Shown here piece after piece: positions 13,701-26,700 of a stretch of DNA of 64,000 bases (its first letter is position 1; every line of letters begins with the position of its first letter). Under the pieces are notes generated by a model. It was not told where the DNA came from. It worked only from the letters and a program-made list of their open reading frames with translations, and did no database searches. This stretch comes from Galaxea fascicularis (taxonomy: Eukaryota > Cnidaria > Anthozoa > Scleractinia > Euphylliidae): positions 16,989,175-17,053,174 of the forward strand of contig OX419347.1 of assembly GCA_948470475.1 (NCBI GenBank). Reading direction: 5' to 3'. Made by a program: the position numbers and the translations under genes.

Positions 13701-16700
13701 TGTCATCATCATCGTCATCATCGCCATCGTCATTGCCATTATTATTATTGTCTTTTTTTCAATTATTATTGTCTACATTTTCATTTTAGTTTCCTGTATC
13801 ATTCAGTCTGGTTTCCCATAAACAGCTACCTAAGGGTGAATAACTTTGTTAACATTTCTTCTCCCTCTTTCTTATTTCTATTTTCAGCCATTGTCCTCTA
13901 TGCCAAGTGCAAAATCCTCCACTGGCAAAATGGATTCATCGTCCTCCCCTTCTGTTTCTCCAAACCCACCTCACACGTCGTCAGCATCATTGCCATCGTC
14001 ATTCCGTCCCGCCTCTGCTCCAAAGAGGCCGAACTCAGCCAATCACAGCTTTGTATTACCACGTCCGTCAACACAAAGAATCGTGACGTCGTCATCCTCT
14101 CCACCAATGAAATTCAACCCCGTAGTAGTGAGCTTCTTCTTGTAATGCCTTACTCTGCTAGTAATGTGGCTGGTTAAAAACAGAAAGAAACTTCACGCAG
14201 CAGTTGTACAGCGATAAATTTTGAACGGCGTTTTGACTTTTCTTTTGTTGTGCAGCAAGTAGAACGTTGTTGAGCATCGAATTGAATATAGCTTTTGACG
14301 ACATATTTAAAGGCCTCTTTCAGCAATAAACAGCATGTTATACTGATCATCGTTTGTTGAACACTGTAGTCGCAACGTTTCTTGGCCAGCTGAAACACTA
14401 CCCTAGTACAATAGATATTCGGCAAATTTCGTGATTACTCCAATAGCATTGCATGTTTGCATCGGAAAATTGACTTCCACTGTTTTCTTCTCCGAGGACT
14501 CTGCTTTCCTCGATGCCGCGGTTCGAGAAAGAGAAGAAGAGCTTAGCCGGCGAACCCTGGAAGCTTTGCTTGATATGAGGATAAAATTTCCAGGCAAAAC
14601 AGATGAAGAAGCAGAGATGATTTTAGAGAGCGTAGGTGTTTTGAGGCATTTTTCCTGATTTTCTTGAAAGGTTTATCCTGAGAATTTGTTCAGAGAGAAA
14701 GGCGTTGTTTTGTCTACTTGATAAATGTAATCAACTGTTGTCTTTCTTGCCTACATTTTAGATTCAAGAAAACTGGAAATTTCATAAACCAAGAGTCGCT
14801 TCCTATTGGCTGGTAAAACTTGATTCCATCAAGAGAAGAAAAGTAAGTGAACCTCTCTATCGTAGCCCTGAGCCTGATGTCTAAGCACATCTAAAGCCTT
14901 GTTTGACGTGGTATTCGTCCAATTTGTGCACGTTTTCAGTCTCCAACAATGCAGTCATTCCCTGGCTTGTCACGCAAAGGAAAAGAGGAACCTTGCGTGA
15001 CGAGCCAAATAACGGTTGCATAGGTAGACTAACACCTCCTACGTTCTCCCTGTCAGGTTGTGGATATCGTTCGCACAAACGTCCGTGCCATCTTGCAGCG
15101 CGTGTGGCGCGCATCTGAAGTGGACAACTTACGGCTGTGTCGCGTGTTTTCGCGGGTTTTTAATAGACTGTTATGGAGCCATGGCCAGGGATTATGGAAC
15201 TGTTTCTCAAACCTGGGGTGAGTGTAGCACTGTACCCTTCCTTAATAATCTTAATAGCAGTTGTTGAATAATTTAATTTAATTTAATTCAATTTGTTCAG
15301 TTCAATTCAATTCAATTTAACAAGAAACACATCTCCAAGAATTAAAAAAAACCCTGAAAATTAAAACACTGTGCCCCAGTCAGTCTTCTCTACTCCATAG
15401 TTTCTTCCCCGCCTCCCCCTCCCCTCCCCCGAATCACAAAAGGCACCCCTTACAGTCTCCTGTCCTTGATAAGCCCGCTTCCCCGAACCACTTCATTGCC
15501 TTGATAGTAACAGGATAGGAGTTCGAAAATGGTAAGGTTTCTGCATTTTGTTCCTTATTTAGTTCGAGAAAGAAAAGTAACATGATTTGAAACTTCTCCA
15601 CAAGATCACGGGATCGTTCTGTAGTGCATGTTGCCGCGGCCTTGCACGTTTGACAGGCGTATTTAAAAACTTTTAACAACTGGATATCTTTGCAGGAATT
15701 CGTGGGAGACGATATTCAGCAAAAGCACCGAGGTCTTATCAGTGGTAGGTTAATCAGTTATAACAGATAATATGATTTTCAAGGCTACACGAATATCATT
15801 AGGATACAAGTTCCTATGAGTTCAGTTGGTTTTCCTTGTAACAAAGCTCTACCCTCTCGACCTTAAACTATGACCATTCAATCAACAAGTGATTTTTGGA
15901 GGTTTAAGGTGAAATTTTCAGTCTCTAAGTAAAATCCTTAAAAATGACTTAAAAGCAAACCAGCATGTAATTTCCCCTTACAACAGCACCCCCTGATCAA
16001 ATGAACAGGAGATGAGAATAAAGGAACTGATCAACATAGATGAAACCTCTTGATGTTTAAACAAATGCTCTTCGCTGGTTAGATTTTCCTTCGTATCCCT
16101 TTAGCTTGTGGGTAACAACCTTACGATCTCTGTTTAGCTGAATTTTCTTACAGAATGAAGCTAACAATAGACTCTCATTTTGCCGTCAAATTTGCAGACT
16201 GAAATGAGCTGCTGTCGACGAATTGTTCAACTGTGCCGCGATTGTTTATTAATTGTGTATCAGTTTGCCGCTGACGCTAAAGCTGCGGGCGCAGCATCTC
16301 TTTTGACGCAGTCTACGACACCTCCAGAAGCTGACTCACGGTTTGTTATTCAACTTAGTTTGTTGTAAGAGTGGCCAGAGATAGACTGGCCTGCTAGAGT
16401 GATCTGAGAACGTGAGAATCGTTTCACCCAACTTAACTGAGAGACCCATTAGTATAATGTGCGTACAGGTTTGCAGATCCACTAACCATCGGTGTATTGC
16501 TATTTTTTTTTTTTAATTTTTGTTGCGTTCGACTGTAGTGGTCTTTCCCATAAATTTGACTGATAACTCTTTTCTCACTTGATAGTGCACTACACCGGTA
16601 TCACGGCGGCCATGGGATTGACTCCCGCATAAGCCTGAATTTTTTCAGGCTTTATTTTCACTGCAGCTCAAGTGGTGTTCATAACTGCGACGATCACTTA

Positions 16701-16843
16701 CATCTTCATTCGTTTCTCTGTTCAAATTTTTTAGGCAAACATGCGGTACTCGAAGAACTCCAGACCTGACTTCGCAACAAGCTTTGACGGAAAGAATGGC
16801 AAAGTATTACAGAACCACACAGGCCAATCTCTCTTTGATTTGA
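4517..16843 (+). CDS. TTLL7: TTLL7-type tubulin polyglutamylase, 27 coding exons, 940 aa
   Basis: ATP-grasp ligase that adds glutamates to tubulin tails. TTLL7 prefers beta-tubulin and acts on neurite and ciliary microtubules (family knowledge). Exons: 4517-4862, 5820-5877, 6207-6270, 6683-6750, 7055-7203, 7483-7519, 7677-7772, 8274-8346, 8435-8530, 8776-8823, 8962-9053, 9178-9250, 9852-10010, 11136-11230, 11543-11636, 12177-12224, 12443-12505, 13091-13184, 13301-13353, 13547-13645, 13888-14127, 14497-14631, 14762-14842, 15057-15217, 15696-15744, 16198-16340, 16735-16843. All phases join without a frameshift. The core includes [13 protein letters not shown] (Lys264), [28 protein letters not shown] and [17 protein letters not shown] (metal-binding Glu453/Asn455). 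The C-terminal half keeps TTLL7-specific blocks, including [29 protein letters not shown] and [11 protein letters not shown]. It is slightly longer than human TTLL7, partly from a Cys/His-rich insertion at residues 202-241. The start ATG has G at +4. The least certain parts are exon 6 and the weak donor of exon 26. Confidence 0.95.
7454..7470. repeat. Poly-C tract just upstream of a TTLL7 splice acceptor
   Basis: An uninterrupted run of 17 C ends 12 bases before the AG acceptor (7481-7482) of the 37-nt TTLL7 microexon. It probably serves as that exon's polypyrimidine tract and should be length-variable. Confidence 0.8.
10488..10760 (-). mobile_element. tRNA-derived SINE in a TTLL7 intron
   Basis: On the minus strand the 5' part reads like a tRNA: a box A-type segment tggccgagtggtttagggcg (plus-strand 10729-10748) and a box B-type gggttcaaatcc (about 10695-10706), at normal tRNA spacing, resembling a class II tRNA head. 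An unrelated body of about 180 bp follows, ending in an (ATTT)n tail (10488-10514 on the plus strand). Pol III promoter, unrelated body and simple-repeat tail are the standard parts of a tRNA SINE. It lies antisense within the intron at 10011-11135. A free-standing tRNA gene is unlikely because the sequence does not close into an acceptor stem. Confidence 0.85.
12274..12330. repeat. 28-bp inverted-repeat hairpin in a TTLL7 intron
   Basis: Bases 12274-12301 and 12303-12330 are reverse complements with about two mismatches (core ttcgaattggc / gccaattcgaa), with almost no loop. It forms a near-continuous hairpin in the intron at 12225-12442. It is probably a small foldback element. Confidence 0.6.
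13465..13500. repeat. C/CCA-rich low-complexity tract
   Basis: Consecutive cccacc/ctccac units lie in the intron at 13354-13546, about 45 bp before the next acceptor. Pyrimidine-rich; no coding signal. Confidence 0.7.
13660..13750. repeat. (TCATCG)n microsatellite in a TTLL7 intron
   Basis: About eight tcatcg units followed by degenerate tcatca/cattgc units and an (ATT)n run. It lies in the intron at 13646-13887. Confidence 0.9.
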
Positions 16844-18680
16844 CTGATTTATTTATTTGACCCCATTTATTTACTTGTTTGACGGTCAGTAGCTGGAGAT
16901 TGCTGGGTAACGAGCGTTTCGCTTGCCCGCGCGTAAAAACTCGAGTTTCCTTCTCAGTCTTGTAGATGATATAATATAGGGACAAATAGAACAAGAATGT
17001 TAACCTTTTACATCCCAATACTGACCACCATCTAACTTCTCCTTACCATCTCACTAGTTGGTCAATAATACAGGGCATGAGAATACAGGAAATGATCACT
17101 AGGGATGAGTTGAGTTGACGATTCCACAAATTCTCTTTACATAAGGCATGCGAAATAAGTGAGAACTATAATGAGAATTCACGCGTTGGTACTGGGAATG
17201 AAAGGGTAAACAACACCTCACTTACCATCTAATAACTCCCAATTTTTTCAAAATGTGTGTCAATGATTTTATGAACAACTGCTGAAAACGAAAGATGGCC
17301 GCAAAAAAATCCCCTGGATAAATATTGAAAAAAAGAAAAACTGACGGGGGGAGCGGGGGGAGAGGATTGAACCCACCCTCTCCTCCCTTCCCCCCTTGTT
17401 CGCCGTCGTTCATCTTCCTCTCGTTTCACTGTTCTCTTCACAAGTTCAGGAAGGGGACATTTCAGATAGTTAAATCCTTACTTTTCTGTCTGTATGAAAT
17501 TGCAACTCACGCCAGTTGCCGACAAAGTAGTCACCACAAGTGTCAGGATGTCCCACGAACACATTTGCTTTGTTAAAATTTATCTAAAATTTACTTGGTC
17601 TCTTAAATAATTTACAGAAAACATGTGCATATTCTTGAATGTAATTTTTCTAGTTTGCGGCTAAACATATTCGATGACCCAGATCTCCGTCTCCCTTTCC
17701 GCTGTGAACACCCTTATTTGCTTCAAAGCAGGTTGATAGAGTATTAATGAAGTACCGATTAGTTGTTTTACACGACTGAGGATGTTTTGCTGTTTCAAGG
17801 AAACTTTAGAATAGGTATTCTCCGTAGCGCTTCTTAATTGCCCATTCTGTTCCGTACATAAAAGAGAAAGTTATGATTACAATTAATATATTGATTGAAG
17901 AGATAATTATGTGATTTACACATTTTAAGTTATTAAAAGATAATAAGGATACGATGATTCATACATTCTCCTTGTTTTCCTTCTTCTTAAAATCGTTCGG
18001 TTTGAACAGCTGTGGACCCTTTAACTTGATTAACTTGATTGCGTACAAGATCGCCAAGTGGTCTTTTTACTACTTTCTGAATTTATAACGCTACTCACGG
18101 ATAGCTACACCACTGTCTTATAGCTCCGTCCGGTCATATCCGGGACTTTGATAGGCGAGAGTTGCATTTGAGCCATGTGGTGGTCTTTACAACATGTCGC
18201 ATTTATAGGTTGATTTTTAACAATATCTAAATTGGTACCACCGGATTAGCAATGGCAAGAAACATCATATTCTTACCTTACATGAACGCCAGGTTATGAG
18301 ATCGCTCTGGACAGTTTTCGCGCTTTGATGTCAAGTTGTATGGAGAGGCGAGTTCGAGGACTTTCATGGAAGAAGTAAGGCCAAAGTTAGCGGATAATGC
18401 AAAGAGTCCACCAGTGGAAATGGATTCAGACCAAGAAATTTTAAAACTAGGTTTTTGTTTTCCTTTCGAGTATAGCTTGAGCTCTTGACGGGAGGTCCTC
18501 ACGAAGACAACTTTCAGAAAGGTCTTGCAAAATCTGAAACAACTTCTCACGGATGACGGATTGAGCCACCATCGTTTTTATCATTTTCAAAGGTCAGTAG
18601 GTCATGTAAAACCCCATGCATTGTCTCTTACTTCATGTATGCTTCATATAGGGTGCTTTCCATTATGCCAAAGATTCCTG

Positions 18681-18797
18681 AAATTTCGGTCGGAAATCAA
18701 ATGGAAAGGTCCGTTGCGGTTTCTTCTGACCGGAATATTCGGGATCACCTCTGGAGGTGGTCCTGATATTCCGGTCGGAATATTCCGACCGAAATTT
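18681..18797. repeat. Nested inverted repeat with a 20-bp perfect palindrome
   Basis: The segment aaatttcggtcggaa (18681-18695) recurs in inverted form at 18783-18797. Inside lies cggtcggaatattccgaccg (18772-18791), a perfect 20-bp palindrome. A second pair, gaccggaatatt and gatattccggtc, flanks a central hairpin around ctggaggtg. The ggtcggaatattcc core appears whole or in part four times. The pattern fits a MITE-type foldback element; no transposase is present. Confidence 0.6.
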
Positions 18798-19550
18798 ACC
18801 GTTCCATTTACCGAGTTTCTTGTTCCCAATACCGCTCTTCTGTCACTTGCTCGACCATCATGGCCGACATGGCGAGGATGCAATCTTCTTCTTGTTATCA
18901 ATGCTCAATTTGTGGATAAACAACGACAGATTTATTAGAGTTATTAATGCATTCTTGTTCGGCGATGACTGGTATGTGTCTGCATAGCGTTGATACAAAA
19001 ACATGTTGAAAATTTTGTTGTTTCGTGCATTTTCCCGCGTTTTTGTTTTTCAATGGTTCAAAAGTCGGGGTTGATCCTTTGGGAAGGTTAGGAGGTATAC
19101 GCTTTCTACCTCTATTACTAAGCGGAATTCGTCCTACGTTAACTACTTCCCGACAGAGCTCTTCAAATGTGGCTCGAGTTAGTCAACAATGGCTTTGAAA
19201 TTCGCATAAACTATACAGCGGAACTGTAGCCTGAAAATAGCCGAGTACACGATTCAGATCGCCTCGCATAAAGCTAAATGCAGCACCTAAGAGTAACAAC
19301 TCATCGGACCCTTCAACAAGCTCATTAAAGATTTCGGATTCTTCGGAATCTTCATCAAAGAGCACAACACTCAAGTACTCCATCTTTGTTTTGCAAAGTA
19401 CCGCGCGTGAGAATGGGCAATAGGTTTCGTCGATCGGAATGTGTCGTTCCATTTTTCAGCGGTTGGTCTTGAGTTCTCTGACCGGTCAGTTTTGAATAAT
19501 GGAAAGCACCCATAGTATTGTCACGTTTAAAAAGTCGAAACATTACCCCC

Positions 19551-19610
19551 ACCCCGACGGGAATTTTTTATTGACTTCTCTAGACTGGGAATTCTTAGCG
19601 ACATGACTTC
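19551..19610 (+). repeat. Dispersed repeat, copy 1 of at least 2
   Basis: This segment (accccgacgggaattttt ... ctagactgggaattct ... gcgac) recurs as a diverged copy at 34565-34630. A weaker match may start near 35377. The wider flanks are only loosely alike. It is probably part of an interspersed element present many times in the genome. Confidence 0.5.
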
Positions 19611-20775
19611 TCCCTTCTAACTCTTTCCAATGGTTTAGTTCGGAAGAACTGTCATTCGCAGCTTGTAATTAATATGGTGGAACTTGCGATTTGCTAAAGG
19701 CTACACTTGTACGCTGATAACGCATGGATAACGTCAAAAAGCTATGCGTGCAAACAAGTACGCTTCGAGCCTCAGGCGAGTAGCGTGAATGACGTCCTTA
19801 CCACGTTTTGACTTCATTATCAGAGTACACATGCGCTCACAAATAGAACTACTTTGGAATCAATATTGTTTGGTTTTTTTGTTTACTTTCTTCTACTCAT
19901 AACGTCATTTGTGCGTCGTTGCTTAAATTGTAAACTCGTCCAGACCAATCAAAACACCGTCGATTATAAAATTGGATGACGTCAGTTACGTTGATGGCAC
20001 AATTGGTTGCTAGTTGTTGGGGGGGATTATGATTTCGTAATACTAGTAGTCTTCCATAAAGTGTTGAGGACTGGTTTATTTCCAATGTGAGAGTTCAAAA
20101 CAAAATAAAGTTATCATAACTTAAAACTTACAATCTAAAATTCCGCATCCTTTCTTGGAACTAAAAGTAAATATTCAAATACAACCTTTTTTGGGGAAGG
20201 TACACCATAAATATAGAAAATGGATGTCACTCTGATTTGTTATAAAAATGCTGCGTTTGTTTGCAAGATAAAAAAATCATAAAAAGGTATACTTCATTTC
20301 GCGTGTATATTACAGAGTCAGGTGGTTTAAATATATAATTGTCAGTTCCATTACGATATGAAAATAAAACTGAACTGTCAATTTCCGTTGCTATATTTCA
20401 GTTACCAGTTTTTGTTCCAAGAGAACTTTATTTTGTTTACAACGCATGTGCCGACAAAATCGTCGAGGTTTGCTTTACCTTTGAAGTATTATAGTAAGAA
20501 CCCCATGTAGATATAACAACAACACCTGAAAATCAGTTTAAATATAGCCTGCGCGGTAGGCGTTCGAAGGGGAGGGAGAGGTGGGGAAAGGGGGGGGGGG
20601 TGTGGGTATTTGGGAGCGATCTCTCAGCCCAAGTGAAGATCGAAACACTCCAATCACCACCAACCACGGCGGTACGTATACTTGACTGAGACACAGCCAG
20701 TCGACACCTCGTCTGATGAAGTCCAATATCATTTCACCATTCCAAACCACAACACCTTTCATGATAAAATCCCTA

Positions 20776-23700
20776 TTAAAAGTAGATTACTTTTAAATCT
20801 GGATCACGTAAATCGCGAGTGCGGACTCCAGTGTGCTTGTTAGTAGAAACTGTAGACGCGCGATGCTCCCGAAGTATGTGTTCTTGATGCCTGTTGGTGG
20901 TCTTGGTTGAATGTCTAGCTGCACTCTTCCTGTGCACATCTCCATTCTGATATTCAACCTGTTGTGGAACATGCTGTAACGCTGACGCCCCACTTCCGCA
21001 AACGTTCTCTTTCTGTTCTCGATGAGACTTTTTCCTTCTCCGTTCAGAACCAAGAACAGTTGTAGTTCCTTCCTTGTTTGCTTCACTATATGGCATTGTC
21101 ACGCTTAGATCCAATTTGCGTGTCGTTTTTTGGTATTCACCAAGGCAAGTGTTGTCGGATGATTTTGCTGGCCCCACTTTTTCGGCCTCATACCTGGTAC
21201 TAATGTTTTCAACTAAAAAGTATGTCACGTTTTGGTACTCAAACTGTCGTGTGCTTTCCTTTGGCTCGAGACCAATCGCGTCCTTGTTTGACAAAGAAGT
21301 GTGGACGTCTTCATTCAATTTCTGTGCCATGTTTTGGTATTTAGAATCTTGTTCTCTATACTTTGATTCAAATGTTTCAAATCTTGTGTTATCTTCTGTG
21401 ATAAAACCAACTACGTCATCATATACAGATGAGCTGTCTTCGTCTGACTGATTTGCAACACTTTGGCAGTCATCCCCGGAAAAACGTTCAAAGTTCTTTC
21501 TTCCCTCTGAAATACACCCAATAACGTCGTCGTATAACAAACTATCGTCGTCAGCCCGGTTGAACTCCGTCTCGTTTTCATTAAGTAGATGTGCTTGATC
21601 TTCAAACCGGGTTGCCTCCAACGGAGACGACGAATTCCTAAGGACGTCTGCGTGGGGGGCTAGAAACCGGGAGCTTTCAGGACTTCCAAGGCTGAAGTCA
21701 AGGGTTTGGTACTGGACGAAGTTCTTTTCTGGCTTTAAAGGCAAATAGGAGACATCATTTCTTGTCTTAGAGCAATTGCCGGATTGGTTGCGAGGTCTCT
21801 TGAACCCAACAACATCAGCAGAATTGTAGTGCAGTATGTCGTGTCTGGTGTTACTATCGACGTGCTGGTTAATGCCAAGTGTGCGCCCAACAACATCACT
21901 GACGAAATATTCACTGCCGTTACTGCCATCACCCCTGTATTCTACAGGTTGTAAATAGCCGGATTGGTTCAATGTTGACTCAGAATTTTCCTCTTCCCTT
22001 TCGCCACGGTGTGAATACGCTGATGCTTCCTTCCTTGCCACACTGGCACAGGGAGTGGTCATATTCTCGGGGCATGTGTAGCTCTTTGTATCAATGGAAC
22101 CTTTAAACTCAGAAACATTAGCAGAGGTGTAGAACAGATGGTCAGCGACATTTTCATCAGTGTCATGGCAACCAGCTCTGCAAGATGCGTTGCCTAATGT
22201 CTCTTTGTCTAATGGTGTAGAAAGACGTCGCGTGTTTGACGTAGGCTCTGGAATAAATTCGTAAAACTCTTCCATTTCCAAAGATGCTTCCTTCCTTGAC
22301 ACACTGGCATAGGGAGTGGTCATATTCTCGGGGCCGGTGTAGCTCTTTGTATCAATGGAACCTTTAAACTCAGAAACATTAGCAGAGGTGTAGAACAGAG
22401 GGTCAGCGACATTTTCTTTAGTGTCATGGCAACCAGCTCTGCAAGATGCGTTGCCTAATGTCTCTTTGTCTAATGGTGTAGAAAGACGTCGCGTGTTTGA
22501 CGTAGGCTCTGGAATAGATTCGTAAAACTCTTCCATTTCCAAAGATGCTTCCTTCCTTGCCACATTGGCATAGGGAGTGGTCATATTCTCGGGGCCTGTG
22601 TAGCTCTTTGTATCAATGGAACCTTTAAACTCAGAAACATGAGCAGAGGTGTAGAACAGAGGGTCAGCGACATTTTCTTTAGTGTCATGGCAACCAGCTC
22701 TGCAAGATGCGTTGCCTAATGTCTCTTTGTCTAATGGTGTAGAAAGACGTCGCGTGTTTGACGTAGGCTCTGGAATAGATTCGTAAAACTCTTCCATTTC
22801 CAAAGATGACTTGTTGTTACATGGCAATGACGCTTCACGGCCTGGTTTGCTGTGAAGAGCCGTGTTGTCGTTGGCTAAATGTGGCTCAAGGAGATCAACT
22901 TTACCAGTTCGGTCGTCTTTCCTGCGGCTGGGAGATGAAGGGGCTTTAGGTGACAACCGAGATCTATTTCTCTCCAAACTTTGGCCGCTGTAAGGCTCGT
23001 GATATCCTAGGTTCTGGTCTAAAGTTTCTTTTCCGTCCAAGGAAGATCCTGACGAGCAACTTGCATAATAGTCATCAATTGATAATGAGCGGTCCACGTA
23101 TTTGTAGTTGTGCTTGAGAAAGAAGGCCTCTGAGCACATTTTTTCGATGTCTTCTTGAGGAGAGTGTTTCTCCGCCTCAGTTACATGACAGGCACCAGTA
23201 GGCTGACGGACCGACACCTTTGGCCATTCACCTTCATCGTGATTTTGCATCCACAGCTTCATGATCCACGATTCCATCGGTTCACTTGGAATAAACAAAT
23301 AAATAAACGAATTTAAAAAAATGAGCTCAGTGGCTGGAATGTGAGATTCTATCAATGGATTGATGGCTTTTTAAGAGAGAAAGAAAACCCAGAGAATTTA
23401 GAAAAAGAACTTCGTGGCAACACCTCCAAAGAAATCGAACCCCGTCTTCTGCTGTCTCAAAACGGCATCCCTGCTTGTGCGGTTGTATAAGGTTTATAAT
23501 TGTATTGTTCACGTAAACTGTTGGCAAATACCTGCTAGTAAGACAATCGAAAATAGCAAGGAAAGGTGGCCTTTGCTCCGGTTCAAACGTCCAGCACTGG
23601 TGCATAATAATAGACACCCAGATGGGACAGCCTTCTGGTTGGTCCAGTGGTCCTACCTCTCTCATGTGGGACAGAATCTGTAAAATGGTTGGTGAAAACA

Positions 23701-26700
23701 CAAGTATTAAGTGCCCTCCCATTGTAGCGCGACTAATAATCGTATACGTACAGTATACGTGTACGCATAATCCTAATGGTTCTTTAACTTTACTAGGAGA
23801 CTGTTGCGAAGGTTATGCCTAACATCAAATGGCAGGCTTCTGAGTTACCTCGACATCAGTTTGAAGATTGTAGTAAGGAACCGACATTTCTCGACTGTCC
23901 TGGTCAAAGTTAAAGGATTGGTACAGCTCCCACGATAGAATCCCATACGCCCACACATCACTGGCATGTGAAAAGCGCCGTCCTAAGATCACTTCTGGTG
24001 CACTCCTGCAGGGGAAAAAAATTTTAGCTCCGTGCGTTTAACCCAAAGTTTCTTTTATTTGTATGCTAACCGCGTAAAAATTCAGTTCTCCCAGAACCTG
24101 ATGGATGGGCTACTTTATGCGATTCAATCCGGATCTATTACATGAAGGGCGAGCAACCTTACTAGCAAACTTGAAAGGTAAGATTTCCATTAAAGATAAA
24201 AGGCAATTAACATTAACTAAGCTAAAAACGGCTGTTAAGCGAAAGAGACGGCACCCGAAGTGAGAGAAAAACTTTGCAATATCCGAAAAACGGGAGTACC
24301 CACTCGAGTATTACTTTTATCAATAAAACAAATACAAAACTCTAGTTCCAGAATGCTCACCATCGAGTAGCATGAGGAGCCATTTCATCCACCACCACAC
24401 AAGACTTGCTGGTAGTTTCGTTCGCAGTCATAGACAGGGTTTTGGAGTGACCAAGGGCACCAACTTGCACCTGTAGAAAAAGCGACACGATGAGTCATCA
24501 CAGTGTTAGGTCGTGACGAACATTTACTGTAAAAATCCCTTTCGTAGGCATACTCGTGACCAAGAGTACTGATAAGTTTTCATTCGAGGGAGTTCGCCAG
24601 TGATGTGTCCACCACCTCCGATCCAGGCCTCGCTTTCACATAAGAAACGAGCTGTGAATCTTAAATGCTAACGCTTTTGTGTCAGCTAATTCAAGTTACA
24701 CGGTGCCAAGGTTGTTTTGTGGATTTTCCACGCTCACAATCTAATCCAGCAAAGGAGCAGTAGGTTGCTTATCAATCAATGGCGCATACACGAGTTGGCA
24801 CCATGTTATTCATTACAGTCTAATGTTTTTTTCCGTCGTTTATAGTAATGAACTGAATTCTCATTTTTTATCGATTTCGCGCATTGAAATATAAGAAGGT
24901 GACGTGGATACGAACGTTTGAAATGTGAAACGTATTTTCAACCGCATCCCACCATCAGTAAGCTAGACATCCTCTTATACAAGTTCAAGCATGGTTATAA
25001 TTTCAAAGAGTCCATCTTCAATCTTAGTATAGGTAACAGGTTCGCCAAGCTAGAATATAAACGTATATTAAGAGGTATTACCCCCTTTCATGGTCCTGCT
25101 GGAGGAAAATATTTCTTCGCCTTCTAATTGTATGCTTAAGTGCAGTTAACCACTACCAGGAGCTAATCAGAACTATGTACCTTCTCTTGTGCTACCACAT
25201 AAACATGTTCAGCTCGGAGATTTCCGTGTACAATGTGGTTTTTGTGAAGGTAGTGAAGAGCGGAGGACACCTGGGATAGATATGTCACCACGTGTTCCAC
25301 TTGGCATCGTCCTTCCAGAACGAAGTCCTTGAGATTTCCAAATGAATTTGCCGGTAAAAGCTGCCAAAAAAGAGTGAAATACACGCTCTTATTTTAAACA
25401 CAATGTAAATATTGTCAAGGCCAAATGATATTTCGCTGGCTGATTATGGTATCTGCTTTACTGTCAATTCTGTCAATACTGTTGCCTCTCCGAGTCGTCT
25501 CCTTGACTACGCTTTTTGAATGCTGGAGAAACGGACGGACACAGGTATGAACGAGTGGACGGACAAAAGTGGATGGAGGGAGGCAAATAGGCAGCGAGGA
25601 ACGAGGGAGTGAGGGCTGGGTGGGTAAATGGATGGGTGAAGGGATGGATGGTTGGATGGGTAGATGGGTGGATGGATGGTTAATGTGCTACAGAAAGAAA
25701 ATTGTTCTTATTGAGACAGACATCACCCCGGACAAAAAACAAACAAACAACAACAACAAACAAGCACGTCAGTTATCTAGTGTTTGTTTACTTAAGTGTG
25801 TCAGTCCTTTCTTCTCAACAGTTCCTTTCAGCAAATGACTTAAATACCTTTTGTCATGGTCACTGTATTCACACCACTTGGCTTGCTCACCATAAAGAAT
25901 TTCATACTGGTTGCAAATTATTTAAGTAACAAACTGTTAATGACAGGATTGGAATTGTAAATGTGCTTAAAGTATAAAAATATGCGACTTACTGCTTCCA
26001 CAATTAGGCAATTCGTATTTTGATGGTGTTTGCTGCGGAGAGAGACAAGATTTGGATTGTTGAGACGAACTAGCTTTCTAAGATGTTGTATATCTCCTCG
26101 TGTGATTTCCTCCAACACCAAAGATGAAACCTAGAACAAAGGTTTTAGGTTAAAAATGAATGATATATGCTTAGCAGAGAGTCCGTACATTTGGAGATGA
26201 ATCTTCTTTAAAATGAGCTAAAATATTTCAAACAATATTTATACTAACACTATGGCATGGAAGCGAAAATTTTTATCACTCTTCGGATAATTGTTTATCA
26301 TCTAACTTAACCAAAGTGAAAAGAAACCAAATTGTTATCAGTATTATGGTATTAAGGTCATTCTTCAGATACAATCCGCAACTTCCTGTAACAAAAGCAC
26401 TTTCACATTGCAACCGTTTTATGAGACCTCAGCACAAAAGCAAACGAAAGGATTGTTACATACATGTCACGCATGCGCAGTTTGATAAAGGGTTCAGACC
26501 GATAACTCGAGGGTTCAGAGGATTGCTCTCTGTTATATGTCTAAATACCACCTTGCCGGCATAGTAATGAATAACTCAACATAGTTAAAAACTTACATCT
26601 CTTTCTTTTTTGATATTTATGTCTAGGGACGGTGGTTCAGGCCTTGACTCTTCTTGCTCTAATGTCAAATAAACACAAAATATGATTCGTTGCTATCCCG

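Larger units (their letters stand above)
16844..20775. other. Intergenic region between convergent genes
   Basis: This stretch separates the TTLL7 stop from the stop of the minus-strand pseudokinase gene, so it should hold both 3' UTRs and polyadenylation signals. I see no ORF with recognisable homology. It contains an inverted-repeat element near 18.7 kb, a dispersed repeat near 19.55 kb and homopolymer G/C tracts (17345-17395, 20589-20600). Confidence 0.6.

Noticed and set aside
14880..15270. Several overlapping open frames on both strands
   Set aside because: They overlap the TTLL7 exon at 15057-15217 in other frames, or adjacent intron, and show no similarity of their own.
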